The notes under the pieces are model-generated. The model was given only the letters and a program-made list of their open reading frames with translations, was not told the origin of the DNA and did no database searches. The translations under genes and the position numbers were made by a program. Positions 42,971 to 51,486 of a DNA stretch of 64,000 nucleotides are shown here, one piece after another; the first letter of the stretch is position 1; each line of letters starts with the position of its first letter. Origin of the DNA: Paenisporosarcina sp. FSL H8-0542 (GTDB lineage Bacteria; Bacillota; Bacilli; Bacillales_A; Planococcaceae); contig NZ_CP152050.1 in the NCBI RefSeq assembly GCF_038632915.1, forward strand, positions 2,759,001 to 2,823,000. Direction: 5' to 3'.

Positions 42971-43501
42971 TCAATCCCAGGAAACGCGGTCTGATCCTTC
43001 CAAGCGATGTCCATATTTACGTTTTTTCCGTCGCTCATCATTCTCAAGCTTCGCTGCAATAAGTCCATAAGCGATTCCAAATAATGCGCCACCCAGTACT
43101 TCAATTGGTTGATGGCCAAGTAGTTCTTTAAGCTCACCTTCACGCTCCGTGTACTGGAAACTTGGATAATCACCAGAAAATGCGACCAATTCATCTTCTA
43201 AATCATTTACCAGTTGTGCAATCTCACCCGTATGACGACGAATTCCTTGCGCATCATACATAACGATAAAGCCAAAAACGACGGCAAGAGCCGTTTCAGT
43301 GTGACGAGTCCCTTTATTCGCTGCAACGTAAGAAGCAAGTGCCGCTACACCAGCTGAATGTGAACTCGGCATGCCACCCGTCTGAAACAATGGTCGCCAA
43401 TCCCATACACCTGTATTTTTCTTATGTGTAAAAACCTTTAACCCTTGCGCAACGCCAATGGCAGATAGTGCCGTAATGATTCCACGATTCATCTTTTTCA
43501 T
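42971..43501 (-). CDS. Divergent PAP2 family protein (YuiD type)
   Basis: About 176 residues from the ATG at 43501, with GAGGG 8 bases upstream. The YuiD/DUF212 signature is clear: TGGMPSSHSAGVAALASYVA, then VMYDAQGIRRHTGEIAQLVN and LLGHQPIEVLGGALFGI. The SSH and H residues correspond to the acid-phosphatase PAP2 motif. Several membrane helices are expected. Physiological substrate unknown, probably a lipid phosphate. Confidence 0.88.
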   Translation of the reverse strand: MKKMNRGIITALSAIGVAQGLKVFTHKKNTGVWDWRPLFQTGGMPSSHSAGVAALASYVAANKGTRHTETALAVVFGFIVMYDAQGIRRHTGEIAQLVNDLEDELVAFSGDYPSFQYTEREGELKELLGHQPIEVLGGALFGIAYGLIAAKLENDERRKKRKYGHRLEGSDRVSWD

Positions 43502-43608
43502 TCTCATCACCCTCAGCTCTTTTATTGTTGAAAATGCTTTTAAATATTTTCTTCTTCCTTTTATTACCCCACTTGCTCATTTTTATTCTAATATTTTTTG
43601 GAAAGAAA

Positions 43609-43636
43609 AAATCCAGCAAAAAGATTTGCTGGATTT
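43609..43636 (-). terminator. Terminator of the SLH/beta-propeller gene
   Basis: Perfect 12-bp stem AAATCCAGCAAA/TTTGCTGGATTT with AAGA/TCTT loop; minus-strand T-run TTTTTTC follows. Confidence 0.85.
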
Positions 43637-43640
43637 CCAC

Positions 43641-45239
43641 TTATTCTTTCTCAGGATTAACCGTTTCAACTGCAAAGTAGATTTTTTCAAATCCTAAGTA
43701 CGTTTTCTGTGAATCGCCGATTTTCACTTTTGTTAAAATCAAGAGCGAATCACTTTTCGCATCAAAGAACATATAATCAATTTCACCGTATGAAGTCAAT
43801 TGATAAATCGATTCAAACGTATCGTAATCATAAACAGTAATTAGGTTCTTGCCGTTCGATGTATACAGCTCGCCGTATGTCAAATCATAGGCTGCAGCTG
43901 TAAATGGACGATCCAATTTGCCAACATACGTCATATCAGCAGCTGTATTGACACTAGCACGGAAAATCCCACCAAGACCATTGAATAAATAACGGCCATC
44001 TGGAGAAACTTCCAAATGTTTACTCAGATCATAGTCTCCATGATAAGGAGAATCTTTTTCAGGTTGAAGCTTGCCATCAACAATCGTATATGCCGCGAAA
44101 TCTCTCGGTGAAGAATCGGTATCAATTGCATAAATTTTGTCTTGTTTTGGAGTCATATCGATATAAGAACGTTGGCGAATCATTTGGGAAGACAAAATTG
44201 CACCAGTTTCTCCATTGTAGCTTTCTATGCGTGTCCATTGACTAGATCCACTTGAAATATAAACGACGCCTTGATTATCTGCTTCAATGTCATATGGATC
44301 CAAACCGATATGGATTAGTTTCAGGCTTTCCAAAGTGTCCGCACTATACACACCAAATGCGCCTTGCTGTTGATCTTCATCCATATTTGAACTATGTGGG
44401 ACCTTCACTTGTGTCACATAAACCTTACCGTTTGCATATGCAAGCTTTTCAGCTGGGTATGGTAATTCTACTGTAATACTTTCATACGTGTCCGTGTTGA
44501 TCGCGTTCAATGTATTATCATTTCCATCGATTATATACACGATTGGTTCAGTCGGATGCTTGATAGCGTCTGTTGCAAGCATATCCCATGCATCTTCCAA
44601 ATACGCATCCGCCACTGATGGTGAATACGGTTTGAACGCAGGATTCAAAATACGTGCCATAAATGCTGCAAACTGTGCACGATCAATCGTTACACCCGGC
44701 TTAAATGTACCGTCAGGATAACCAACTGTTACATTGTTTGCCGCTAAGGACGAAATAAACGGGTATGCCCAGTATCGAGTCGGAACATCCTTGAAACCTT
44801 TTGGATAAATACTGCCAAGCTCATATGCATTCACTAGAACCTTCGCCATTTCCGCTCGAGTCAATTTCCCTTGCGGATCAAAACGATTGCCCTCTTTCCC
44901 AGAAATAATGCCTAGTTCAACAGCAGCTGCCACTTCGGCATATCCGCGGTCAGCTGGCTTGATATCCACAAAACCAGGATCTTTAGGTGTTTCATTTGGC
45001 ATACCCAAGTCGCGCATGATCATCATGACCGCTTGGACGCGTAGAATCGGTGCAGACGGACGATACGTCCCATCTGGGAAACCATTAATTATACCGGCTT
45101 CTGTTAAATACTCAATTTCCGTTTTAAAACTCGAAACATCACTAAAACTAGCAGCAGAAACACTATGGGTAGATGACAACATCATCAAACCTACCATCAA
45201 TAAAGCCAGTCCGGCTCTCAAACTCTTTAGCACTTTCAA
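43641..45239 (-). CDS. SLH-domain surface protein with beta-propeller-like region
   Basis: 532 residues. Signal peptide ending VSA-A (about residue 29), then three SLH repeats (about 30-205: SFSDV...GIINGFPDGTYRPSAPILR, GIISGKEGNRFDPQGKLTR, and VTVGYPDGTFKPGVTIDRAQ), which bind pyruvylated secondary wall polymer. The rest (220-530) is made of repeated blades such as VYIIDGNDNTLNAINTDTYE, YSADTLESLKLIHIG and VYDYDTFESIYQLT, as in YVTN/WD-like propellers. Non-enzymatic surface adhesin or scaffold is likely. ATG at 45239 with GAGAGGAAG upstream. Confidence 0.85.
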   Translation of the reverse strand: MKVLKSLRAGLALLMVGLMMLSSTHSVSAASFSDVSSFKTEIEYLTEAGIINGFPDGTYRPSAPILRVQAVMMIMRDLGMPNETPKDPGFVDIKPADRGYAEVAAAVELGIISGKEGNRFDPQGKLTRAEMAKVLVNAYELGSIYPKGFKDVPTRYWAYPFISSLAANNVTVGYPDGTFKPGVTIDRAQFAAFMARILNPAFKPYSPSVADAYLEDAWDMLATDAIKHPTEPIVYIIDGNDNTLNAINTDTYESITVELPYPAEKLAYANGKVYVTQVKVPHSSNMDEDQQQGAFGVYSADTLESLKLIHIGLDPYDIEADNQGVVYISSGSSQWTRIESYNGETGAILSSQMIRQRSYIDMTPKQDKIYAIDTDSSPRDFAAYTIVDGKLQPEKDSPYHGDYDLSKHLEVSPDGRYLFNGLGGIFRASVNTAADMTYVGKLDRPFTAAAYDLTYGELYTSNGKNLITVYDYDTFESIYQLTSYGEIDYMFFDAKSDSLLILTKVKIGDSQKTYLGFEKIYFAVETVNPEKE

Positions 45240-45388
45240 CTTCCTCTCAAATTACAAATTCAATTTATTATAATGTTCTAGTAAATAATTTTCTTATGGC
45301 ATTGGAACTATTTTTTCACAATAGCTTCAAAGTTTTGACAAGCAATTTTATTATCTATTTGAGCTTCATACCATTATTGAGGATAAAT

Positions 45389-45417
45389 AAAAAAGGACTC
45401 CATTTGGAATCCTTTTT
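45389..45417 (-). terminator. Terminator of the SLH-CAP gene
   Basis: AAAAAGGACTCCA/TGGAATCCTTTTT stem (one mismatch) with minus-strand T-run TTTTTTATTT. Confidence 0.85.
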
Positions 45418-45425
45418 CTTAACTA

Positions 45426-46496
45426 TTATCTAGATAATAAAGAGATGACCCACGTGAATGAACCGTCCATTTCCTGTGCAACTCCTACGCCCATTTCTTT
45501 GCGACTTGCGTCATACAAATAAGGTTCATTGATTGCCTGAGACAATATTTGTTGTAATGCAGATTCCACTGAGCCATTTGCATAACGCTCACTATAATCT
45601 CCGTTTAGTTTCTCTCCATATTTATCTTCATAAAATTTATATATGTCCATGACTCTCTCATCAGATGGATATTTAGCCATCGCTCTAATTTTCAAACCAG
45701 CCATATCCTGTAAACGCTCATTTAAAACGATTGGTTCATACCCCTTTTTTATACGGGCATTGTTAATCAACTCAATCATTTCAGTTTCCATTGCATTCAA
45801 TTGTTGTTCTGTCAGCCATGTCGTTTTCACCCGCTGCAGAGTGTCCGGGTCGTAATGAACATATTCCATATACATTGGGTTAAATTCTTTTTTTACTGTT
45901 CGTCCAAGGAATCCTGCAAACTCTTGTCGGGTAATTTTTGCATAGGGCTTAAAGTACAAATTTTCATAGCCAAATGATATTCCGCCATTGAATAACGCAT
46001 CGATTTCCTTCTTCCCAGTTGTAGTTGAAGAAACATCTTTAAAAGGAATGTCCCTACGATCTAGCGGAATATCATACGCACGTGCCAATATGATGGCCAT
46101 TTCCGCACGAGTCAAGGAACCACTCGGATCAAAATAGCGTGTACCATCCTTGGCCACTTTCCCTTGAATCACACCATGTTCAACAGCTTCAGCTACTTCT
46201 GTATAAAAACCGTCACCTTTTTTAAAATCTGTAAAGCCTGGATCCTTAGCACCATCCCATCGTATTCCAAGTTCACGGACAATCATCACTACGGCTTCGC
46301 CTCTAGAGACAGTTGCATTGACTCCAAACGTACCATTAGTATATCCTTTTGCCACATTGCGCATCGCCAAATACGTTATTTCTTTCTCAAAACGTGGTCC
46401 GACGTCCGAAAACTTTCCGGCTGCCCCTGCAGACAGTGGCAAGACAAGCGACAAAGACAATGCCGATAAAGCGATTTTCCATTTCCACTTCTTCAA
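45426..46496 (-). CDS. SLH-domain protein with CAP/SCP-like domain
   Basis: About 356 residues from the TTG at 46496 (MKKWKWKIALS), which has GGAGG 8 bases upstream; the ATG at 46511 would contain that ribosome binding site. Signal peptide ending SAGAAG, three SLH repeats (about 30-210: KFSDV, NVAKGYTNGTFGVNATVSRG, YFDPSGSLTRAEMA, FKPYAKITRQEFAG), then a CAP-like domain (IELINNARIKKGYEPIVLNE, LKIRAMAK, WVISLLSR). Canonical CAP His/Glu residues are not obvious. Probably wall-anchored, of the same general kind as the 43641 neighbour, on which strand it is tandem. Confidence 0.8.
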   Translation of the reverse strand: MKKWKWKIALSALSLSLVLPLSAGAAGKFSDVGPRFEKEITYLAMRNVAKGYTNGTFGVNATVSRGEAVVMIVRELGIRWDGAKDPGFTDFKKGDGFYTEVAEAVEHGVIQGKVAKDGTRYFDPSGSLTRAEMAIILARAYDIPLDRRDIPFKDVSSTTTGKKEIDALFNGGISFGYENLYFKPYAKITRQEFAGFLGRTVKKEFNPMYMEYVHYDPDTLQRVKTTWLTEQQLNAMETEMIELINNARIKKGYEPIVLNERLQDMAGLKIRAMAKYPSDERVMDIYKFYEDKYGEKLNGDYSERYANGSVESALQQILSQAINEPYLYDASRKEMGVGVAQEMDGSFTWVISLLSR

Positions 46497-46786
46497 CGTT
46501 AAAACCTCCATTATTCGTTTATGTTGGAAGAGAAATCACCAAGAATGTAATTAAAATCCCCTAATGCCTAAACCTTCCATTTGAAGTATATAGGAAATTT
46601 CACTATAAATGGCAGTGTCCTTCCAAAACCATCCCTTATACCTACACATTTCTTTGATTCCCCCATTTAATTGGGATTGCACGCTTCGCTTTCTAATCTT
46701 TACTGTTGGCGTAATGTTTCACTTAATTATCCTACTTCTAAGTTGACAGAACGGGTCTCCAGTTTGCACAATACCTTATCATCAAA

Positions 46787-46817
46787 ATGAGAGAAACGAC
46801 ATGGTCGCTTCTCTCAT
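46787..46817 (-). terminator. Terminator of the YdjM-like gene
   Basis: ATGAGAGAAACGAC/GTCGCTTCTCTCAT stem (one mismatch), minus-strand tail TTTTG. The rest of 46497-46786 shows no gene or repeat. Confidence 0.75.
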
Positions 46818-46826
46818 CCTCACTTC

Positions 46827-47306
46827 TTATAAATAAACCCTAAACGCTTCATACCCGAAATACACCGAAAGAACCGACAGTGCAGCGAGCACGAGTGATT
46901 CCACTGTGCCACCTGTTTTAGTCGTCAATGGGAATCGTACACGTATTTTGAATGGAAATAGCAACTTAATGCCATTACGTGTCATCATGTCCAGCACATA
47001 ATGACTGACCATCCCGACCAAAATTCCTTCTATCACTGCTTCATTTGTTACAAATGATTTCATTAGAATCGAAATGATGAATAAAAATAACAAGCTGTGA
47101 GTGAAAGAACGATGTCCGAAAATCACATTAATCATTTTCGAAATGAACGGGAATGTTCGTCCAATTTTACTGCCGCCATGACAAATATCCGGAATCAACG
47201 CTCCGATAACCCCCGCCCCTACCAATAGTACGGGATCAGATGTTGTAAATTGTGCGTATGCAAGACTTGCTGTCAAACCGCCTATGATGTGTGTCTTTCC
47301 TGTCAT
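46827..47306 (-). CDS. Membrane-bound metal-dependent hydrolase, YdjM/DUF457 family
   Basis: 159 residues, four hydrophobic helices. Motifs: MTGKTHIIGGLTASLAY at the N-terminus, IPDICHGGSKIGR, GHRSFTHSLLFLF and VSHYVLDMMTRNGIKLLFPF, giving the His/Asp set that defines the family. The Escherichia coli member is a LexA-regulated inner-membrane protein with no known substrate. AAAAAGGAGCAAAAGC ribosome binding site before the ATG at 47306. Single gene. Confidence 0.88.
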   Translation of the reverse strand: MTGKTHIIGGLTASLAYAQFTTSDPVLLVGAGVIGALIPDICHGGSKIGRTFPFISKMINVIFGHRSFTHSLLFLFIISILMKSFVTNEAVIEGILVGMVSHYVLDMMTRNGIKLLFPFKIRVRFPLTTKTGGTVESLVLAALSVLSVYFGYEAFRVYL

Positions 47307-47417
47307 GCTTTTGCTCCTTTTTCATTGGTTTCTATACGGAACCAAACGATTTCATCCAATCGATGCCCTGTCCAAACTTTTCCATCAATAACTCTACAAC
47401 AAGTCAATTATTCGAAA

Positions 47418-47442
47418 CAAGCGGCTGAAGATGCATTTTCAA
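47418..47442. repeat. Broken copy of the GAAGATGCAATTTC hairpin
   Basis: AAGCGGCTGAAGATGCATTT matches the left arm and loop of the family, but the right arm is replaced by the gene fragment that begins at 47435. Confidence 0.55.
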
Positions 47443-47707
47443 GTTCTATGGCGAAAAAGTTAAATTTTACGGTAAGGTTATTCAAGTGATGGAAGGCGAT
47501 GGTGAAACCCAAGTTCGAATTGCCGTCAATGACGATTACGATAAGATTATTTATGCAAGTTACGTTTCATATATAGTAGATTCTCGTATTTTAGAAGACG
47601 ACTTGATTACTTTGATGGGTACATCAGATGGTTTGTTAACTTACGAATCGACAATGGGTGGAGAAATCACCATACCGAGTATTATCATCGATAAAATCGA
47701 ACAGTAA
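47435..47707 (+). pseudogene. N-terminally truncated lipoprotein-type domain
   Basis: 91 open codons: FYGEKVKFYGKVIQVMEGDG, ETQVRIAVNDDYDKIIY, then LEDDLITLMGTSDGLLTYES and TMGGEITIPSIIIDKIEQ. I recognise this as the C-terminal beta domain (GK-V-F-GKV-QV ... TIPSI-VDKI-Q) that usually ends Gram-positive lipoproteins; the signal peptide and N-terminal part are missing. The frame is closed by TGA just before it, inside the broken hairpin. A strong terminator follows. Probably a relic; an internal ATG at 47486 could still start a 73-residue peptide. Confidence 0.6.
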
Positions 47708-47723
47708 CAACTGCTTCTCGGAT

Positions 47724-47764
47724 TACCCACCACACGTAACAAATTACATGTGGTGGTGGGTTTT
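47724..47764 (+). terminator. Terminator after the truncated gene
   Basis: ACCCACCACACGTAA pairs with TTACATGTGGTGGTGGGT (small mismatch/bulge), then TTTTG. Confidence 0.75.
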
Positions 47765-47781
47765 GTTATGACTTAAAGACA

Positions 47782-47814
47782 AAAATCCAGTAGCCTGAAA
47801 AGCTACTGGATTTT
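47782..47814 (-). terminator. Terminator of the 47845 gene
   Basis: Perfect 13-bp stem AAAATCCAGTAGC/GCTACTGGATTTT, minus-strand T-run TTTTTG. Confidence 0.85.
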
Positions 47815-47844
47815 CATTTCTATCATGTGTTTGAAAAGGACCTT

Positions 47845-48489
47845 TTAGCTCTCAACTCGATAAACCAGTGTACGAATAAATTGATCCATATCCGATAAAT
47901 ATTCATATTTTTTCCCGTTCAATTCAAGTTCATAAATACCCGATTCCCTAATTGTAAAGGTGTTATCCCCTAAAAATTCACCCGCACGGTCTGTCGGGAT
48001 CTCGTCATCGACATAACTGATGAACATGCTCATTGTATGAAAAATGGCGGCACTATCCGGACCGGTATCATGACAGATAAGCCTCATTTCAATGATTTCT
48101 TCGGTTTCGTTATTTACCGTGTAGACCAAGCTGATTTTCACCGCAGTGTTGAACTCATGCGAAAACGTCGTAACTTCATCATTGGATTTCATTTCATCTT
48201 TTACTATCCGAGACGCATCAAACCTGAACTCAGGATACCTCTCTATGAACTCAGATGCTGTCGCATTCCATTTTGCAACCTCGTTTTCCGCGTTCGGCAA
48301 GGTTTCCAACTGCTCGACTTTTTCAGGCTGTTCAACTACAGGCAGTTCATCGTCTTCCTTAGGTACGTTCCCCTGTACTTTTACAGTCTCTTCTTTCTTA
48401 GCCACTCGATCCAACGCAAAAAAACCAACAAACAACATCCCCATACTCATCATCATACCTACAATTATCGTCACTGCTTTACTTTTCAC
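47845..48489 (-). CDS. Exported or membrane-anchored protein, unknown
   Basis: 214 residues. One N-terminal hydrophobic segment (AVTIIVGMMMSMGMLFVGFF) after a short basic end, an acidic linker (VPKEDDELPVVEQPEKVEQL), then a globular domain of mixed alpha/beta character (NEEVAKW-like helix, KISLVYTVNNETEEIIEMRL, TFTIRESGIYELELNG). The GTG at 48489 has AGGGGAA upstream. Domain not recognised; expected to sit outside the membrane. Confidence 0.6.
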   Translation of the reverse strand: MKSKAVTIIVGMMMSMGMLFVGFFALDRVAKKEETVKVQGNVPKEDDELPVVEQPEKVEQLETLPNAENEVAKWNATASEFIERYPEFRFDASRIVKDEMKSNDEVTTFSHEFNTAVKISLVYTVNNETEEIIEMRLICHDTGPDSAAIFHTMSMFISYVDDEIPTDRAGEFLGDNTFTIRESGIYELELNGKKYEYLSDMDQFIRTLVYRVES

Positions 48490-48536
48490 AGGATTCCCCT
48501 AACTGTAAAACCTTCATTCTCACGCCAAACTAAACA

Positions 48537-50102
48537 TTACAAAATACTGCCGCTTTCCACTCGCTGTTCCCGCAACAAGAACTTTTGAATTTTCCCACTA
48601 GCATTTCGCGGCAATTCATTAACAAACTGATAATGCCTCGGACGTTTATAACCAGCCAGTTTGTCGTTTCCTTTACAGAATTTTTCAAGCTCTTCCGCCG
48701 TAAGTTCAGGATTCTGCGTCACGATAAACGCCAGCACCGACTCCCCCCACTTCTCATCAGGAATCCCAAGCACCGCTACATCCTGCACCGATTCGTGTTC
48801 ATGCAGCACATCTTCCACTTCACGCGGATAAATATTTTCGCCACCACTGATGATCATGTCATCCACACGGTCTGCCACATACAAATAGCCGTCTTCATCC
48901 ATGTACCCCAAATCACTTGAATGGTACCAACCTTTATACAGCGCCTTTTCAGTCGCGTCCTCGCGATTGAAATAACCGGCCATCATGCAAGGACCTTTTA
49001 CGATGATTTCGCCCACTTGGCCCGGTTTCAAAATAGCATCTGGCTCGGAAGGCCCAATCTCATTCGGCTGGACAATGCGGATTTCATGATTGTATGCAGG
49101 TTTCCCAGCTGAACCCACTTTAGTTAGCTGCTCGTCTTCCTCTAGAAACGTAATCGCCGGCCCCATTTCCGTCTGGCCATATGCCTGAATCAAATCGATA
49201 CCCAGAACTTCTTTTACTTTCTTAACAAGAATGGGAGCCATTGGCGCAGCACCATACAACCCTCGTTGCAACGTCCCGACTTTCGACGCTGCCCCTTCAA
49301 GGTCCGCCATCATGCTCCACATCGTTGGAACCGCGAACATCACCGACACTTTTTCTTGCTCGATCGTATCAAGCGCAACTTGCGGATGGAATTGATGCAT
49401 AATAACGCTCTTCGCACCTGCCTGAATCCTCGGAATCACACAGCAATGCAGTTCAGCACAATGAAACATCGGTGCCGTTACAAGCCCAACATCATTTTTC
49501 GTATACTTCAACACCGCCGTGCAAATAAGACTTTGCTCCGCCATATCACGGTGACGGTGAATCACGCCTTTCGGACGCCCCGTCGTTCCACTCGTATACA
49601 TGATGGCATACGTATCCGACTCGTCTACTTCCACTGCTGGAGCAGTCGACTGCGCACTGCCAACCTCCGAGTGATAGCTGATTGCGAAATCTGGTGTATT
49701 CTCATTAATAAACCAAAACTGAATCTCTGGAAACTGTGGCTGAATCACTGCCACCTGATCCTTCAGAATATCTTCAAACATCACAACTTTTGGTTTTGCA
49801 TCATTTAAAATATATGCCACTTCCTCCGACTTCAACCGGAAATTTATTGGATTAAAAATAGCCCCAATTTTGGCACACGCAAATAAAGTCGTCGCAAGCT
49901 CACTCGTGTTGAACAAAAACGTCGACACCCGATCTCCTCTTCCAACCCCAGCCGAACTCAGCGCATTCGCCAAACGGTGTACTTCGTCCCGCCACTCCCC
50001 ATACGTCCAACGCTGCCCCCGCTTCAAATCCACAAGCGCCTCTCGATTCGGAAAATTACTCACCGTCTGATCGAAAATACTCCCTAAAGTCGCATACATC
50101 AT
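48537..50102 (-). CDS. Fatty-acyl-CoA synthetase (ANL superfamily)
   Basis: About 521 residues from the ATG at 50102 (MMYATLGSIFDQ). The AMP-forming motifs are intact: A3 YTSGTTGRPKGV, A5 YGQTEMGP, A7 HSSDLGYMDEDGYLY, A8 hinge DRVDDMIISGGENIYPREVE and A10 GKIQKFLLRE with catalytic Lys. It activates a medium- or long-chain fatty acid to its CoA thioester via an acyl-adenylate. The PMFHCAELHC segment resembles other Bacillus acyl-CoA ligases of the YngI/LcfA kind. No beta-oxidation genes lie beside it. GGGGG precedes the start. Confidence 0.9.
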   Translation of the reverse strand: MMYATLGSIFDQTVSNFPNREALVDLKRGQRWTYGEWRDEVHRLANALSSAGVGRGDRVSTFLFNTSELATTLFACAKIGAIFNPINFRLKSEEVAYILNDAKPKVVMFEDILKDQVAVIQPQFPEIQFWFINENTPDFAISYHSEVGSAQSTAPAVEVDESDTYAIMYTSGTTGRPKGVIHRHRDMAEQSLICTAVLKYTKNDVGLVTAPMFHCAELHCCVIPRIQAGAKSVIMHQFHPQVALDTIEQEKVSVMFAVPTMWSMMADLEGAASKVGTLQRGLYGAAPMAPILVKKVKEVLGIDLIQAYGQTEMGPAITFLEEDEQLTKVGSAGKPAYNHEIRIVQPNEIGPSEPDAILKPGQVGEIIVKGPCMMAGYFNREDATEKALYKGWYHSSDLGYMDEDGYLYVADRVDDMIISGGENIYPREVEDVLHEHESVQDVAVLGIPDEKWGESVLAFIVTQNPELTAEELEKFCKGNDKLAGYKRPRHYQFVNELPRNASGKIQKFLLREQRVESGSIL

Positions 50103-50213
50103 CCCAACCCCCATCAGTCTGAATCTTCATTCATTTCATTTTGTCAGAAAAGAATGAAGATTTCAATAACTTTTCAGTTTACTAAAGAAGCGTCACACCA
50201 TTTCACAAAAGAA

Positions 50214-50241
50214 GGCGGCTGAAGATGCAATTTCAGCCGCC
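50214..50241. terminator. Hairpin of the GAAGATGCAATTTC loop family
   Basis: GGCGGCTGAAGATGCAATTT with CAGCCGCC, identical to 41196-41223. It lies between divergent genes (48537 minus and 50374 plus), so it is not an obvious terminator here. A lone TTTTTCCAACTAA motif follows at 50275-50287. Confidence 0.6.
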
Positions 50242-50373
50242 CCCTTGCCTTAGATATATGCTCCACTTCTCCCATTTTTCCAACTAAGTTAACTCTAGAC
50301 ACAAAAAATGGCTTTTGTACCTATCCTCTTCTATTAAATTTTCAGTAAAATGGAAATCTAGGGGGAAATAACC

Positions 50374-50874
50374 ATGAATAACTGGAAACTCGCCACCATC
50401 ATACTTGCTATCCTGCTCGGCATATCACTTATGTGGAGCGTTCAACAGCGCGCCAACTTTGAAAAAACACAACTCAAAGCATATGTACTCGAGTACGCCC
50501 AGCTTGAATACGCTCTAAAGGATACGATTGAAAGTTACGAACAAGGCGGAAGTCAAAAAGAGCTGGGAGAACGGCTACACTGGTTGTCTGGATTTGTCGT
50601 TAACATTAATCCAGCAGGACAAACCGTAGCTTATCATAGCTTTGACTTCGATTATGACACTAACGTTGTTCTCAGCGAAGTCCACCGCAAAGCAAGAGGC
50701 AACCAAGCCACAGAAGAAGATATAGATCGCCTTAAAACATTGCATCAACTAATCAATAGATTCCAAAAATCCGCACTCGACAACGTCGAACACAAAACCG
50801 TCGCCGATTACGAAGCCGACTTTATTGAATTTATGAAGTACTACGAAACCCAAAAAGAATACCTGTTTAAATAG
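50374..50874 (+). CDS. Single-pass membrane protein, unknown
   Basis: 166 residues: one N-terminal helix (LATIILAILLGISLMWSV) and a soluble, mostly helical outside domain (QLKAYVLEYAQLEYALKDTI, IDRLKTLHQLINRFQKSALD). GGGGG lies 8 bases before the ATG. No family recognised. Tyr/Glu/Lys-rich composition and helical periodicity suggest an extracytoplasmic coiled-coil. Confidence 0.65.
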   Translation: MNNWKLATIILAILLGISLMWSVQQRANFEKTQLKAYVLEYAQLEYALKDTIESYEQGGSQKELGERLHWLSGFVVNINPAGQTVAYHSFDFDYDTNVVLSEVHRKARGNQATEEDIDRLKTLHQLINRFQKSALDNVEHKTVADYEADFIEFMKYYETQKEYLFK

Positions 50875-50943
50875 AAAAGCAGCCGAAGATGTATTTTAAA
50901 AGCCTTCGGGTTACGAAAGAATAGACAACTTCATACCTAGAAA

Positions 50944-50977
50944 GGAAGCTGCCGAAAATACAATTTCGGCAGCTTTC
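50944..50977 (+). terminator. Hairpin of the GAAGATGCAATTTC loop family, variant
   Basis: GGAAGCTGCCGAAAATACAA with TTTCGGCAGCTTTC. The stem is changed on both sides (GCTGCC/GGCAGC). A decayed copy (AAAGCAGCCGAAGATGTATT) lies at about 50875-50900, directly after the upstream stop. Confidence 0.65.
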
Positions 50978-51012
50978 TGCATTTCATATAGCCTAAACGG
51001 CTTCACTTTCGA

Positions 51013-51081
51013 TTAATTGACACCGGCTGCTAATTAATCCGCATCGACTGCAATTTAATCGGCATCAAACCTGTGTTAATC
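51013..51081. repeat. 21-bp phased array, AATTAATCGGCATCG core (4 units)
   Basis: TTAATY of each unit starts at 51013, 51034, 51055 and 51076: exactly 21 bp apart. Consensus about AATTAATCGRCAYCGRCTGC. It differs in core sequence from the other arrays but not in period. It fills most of the 50978-51198 gap. Confidence 0.8.
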
Positions 51082-51198
51082 CTTTCCATCCAGTTTCTCC
51101 GACCAAATATGATGTAACAACTAACATTCAAATATATTTCCCCACCCTATCAAATACTGGCATGTCCCTGCATATACTCCACAAAGGAGGCGGTACAT

Positions 51199-51324
51199 AT
51201 GTCGTATTATTTAGCGCTTACAATTGGGTTTATATTGTGTTTGGCCATGCTCGGGGGTGCGTTTTTTTATTTCCTTTCCCATGGATTAAAAACTCGTGAT
51301 GCAACGAAAATCGATCCGAAATAA
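51199..51324 (+). CDS. 41-residue single-helix membrane protein
   Basis: Very good ribosome binding site (AAAGGAGGCGG, 6 bases before the ATG at 51199). Product: a hydrophobic helix (YLALTIGFILCLAMLGGAFF) and a short charged end (GLKTRDATKIDPK). A terminator follows 20 bp after the stop. Small membrane peptides of this form are common in Bacillales; no function can be given. Confidence 0.7.
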   Translation: MSYYLALTIGFILCLAMLGGAFFYFLSHGLKTRDATKIDPK

Positions 51325-51343
51325 GAGAATTAAAGTTTCATAA

Positions 51344-51378
51344 AACAAGCACCCGTCGATAAAGATGAGGTGCTTGTT
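51344..51378 (+). terminator. Terminator of the 41-residue ORF
   Basis: Perfect 10-bp stem AACAAGCACC/GGTGCTTGTT with a 15-base loop, then GCTTTGTTT. Confidence 0.75.
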
Positions 51379-51486
51379 GCTTTGTTTATTTCGGTTGAAT
51401 ATAAACCTCGTCTGTGTGTCTCCCCACTCCAAGCAAGCAGTGTGACATATGCTGAAGGGTAGATTACGAGGAATGAGGTAGAAGTT

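Noticed and set aside
23491-51081. Phased arrays as CRISPR arrays
   Set aside because: Repeat cores are only 8-13 bp and spacers 8-12 bp, arrays are 2-6 units, and there are no cas genes.
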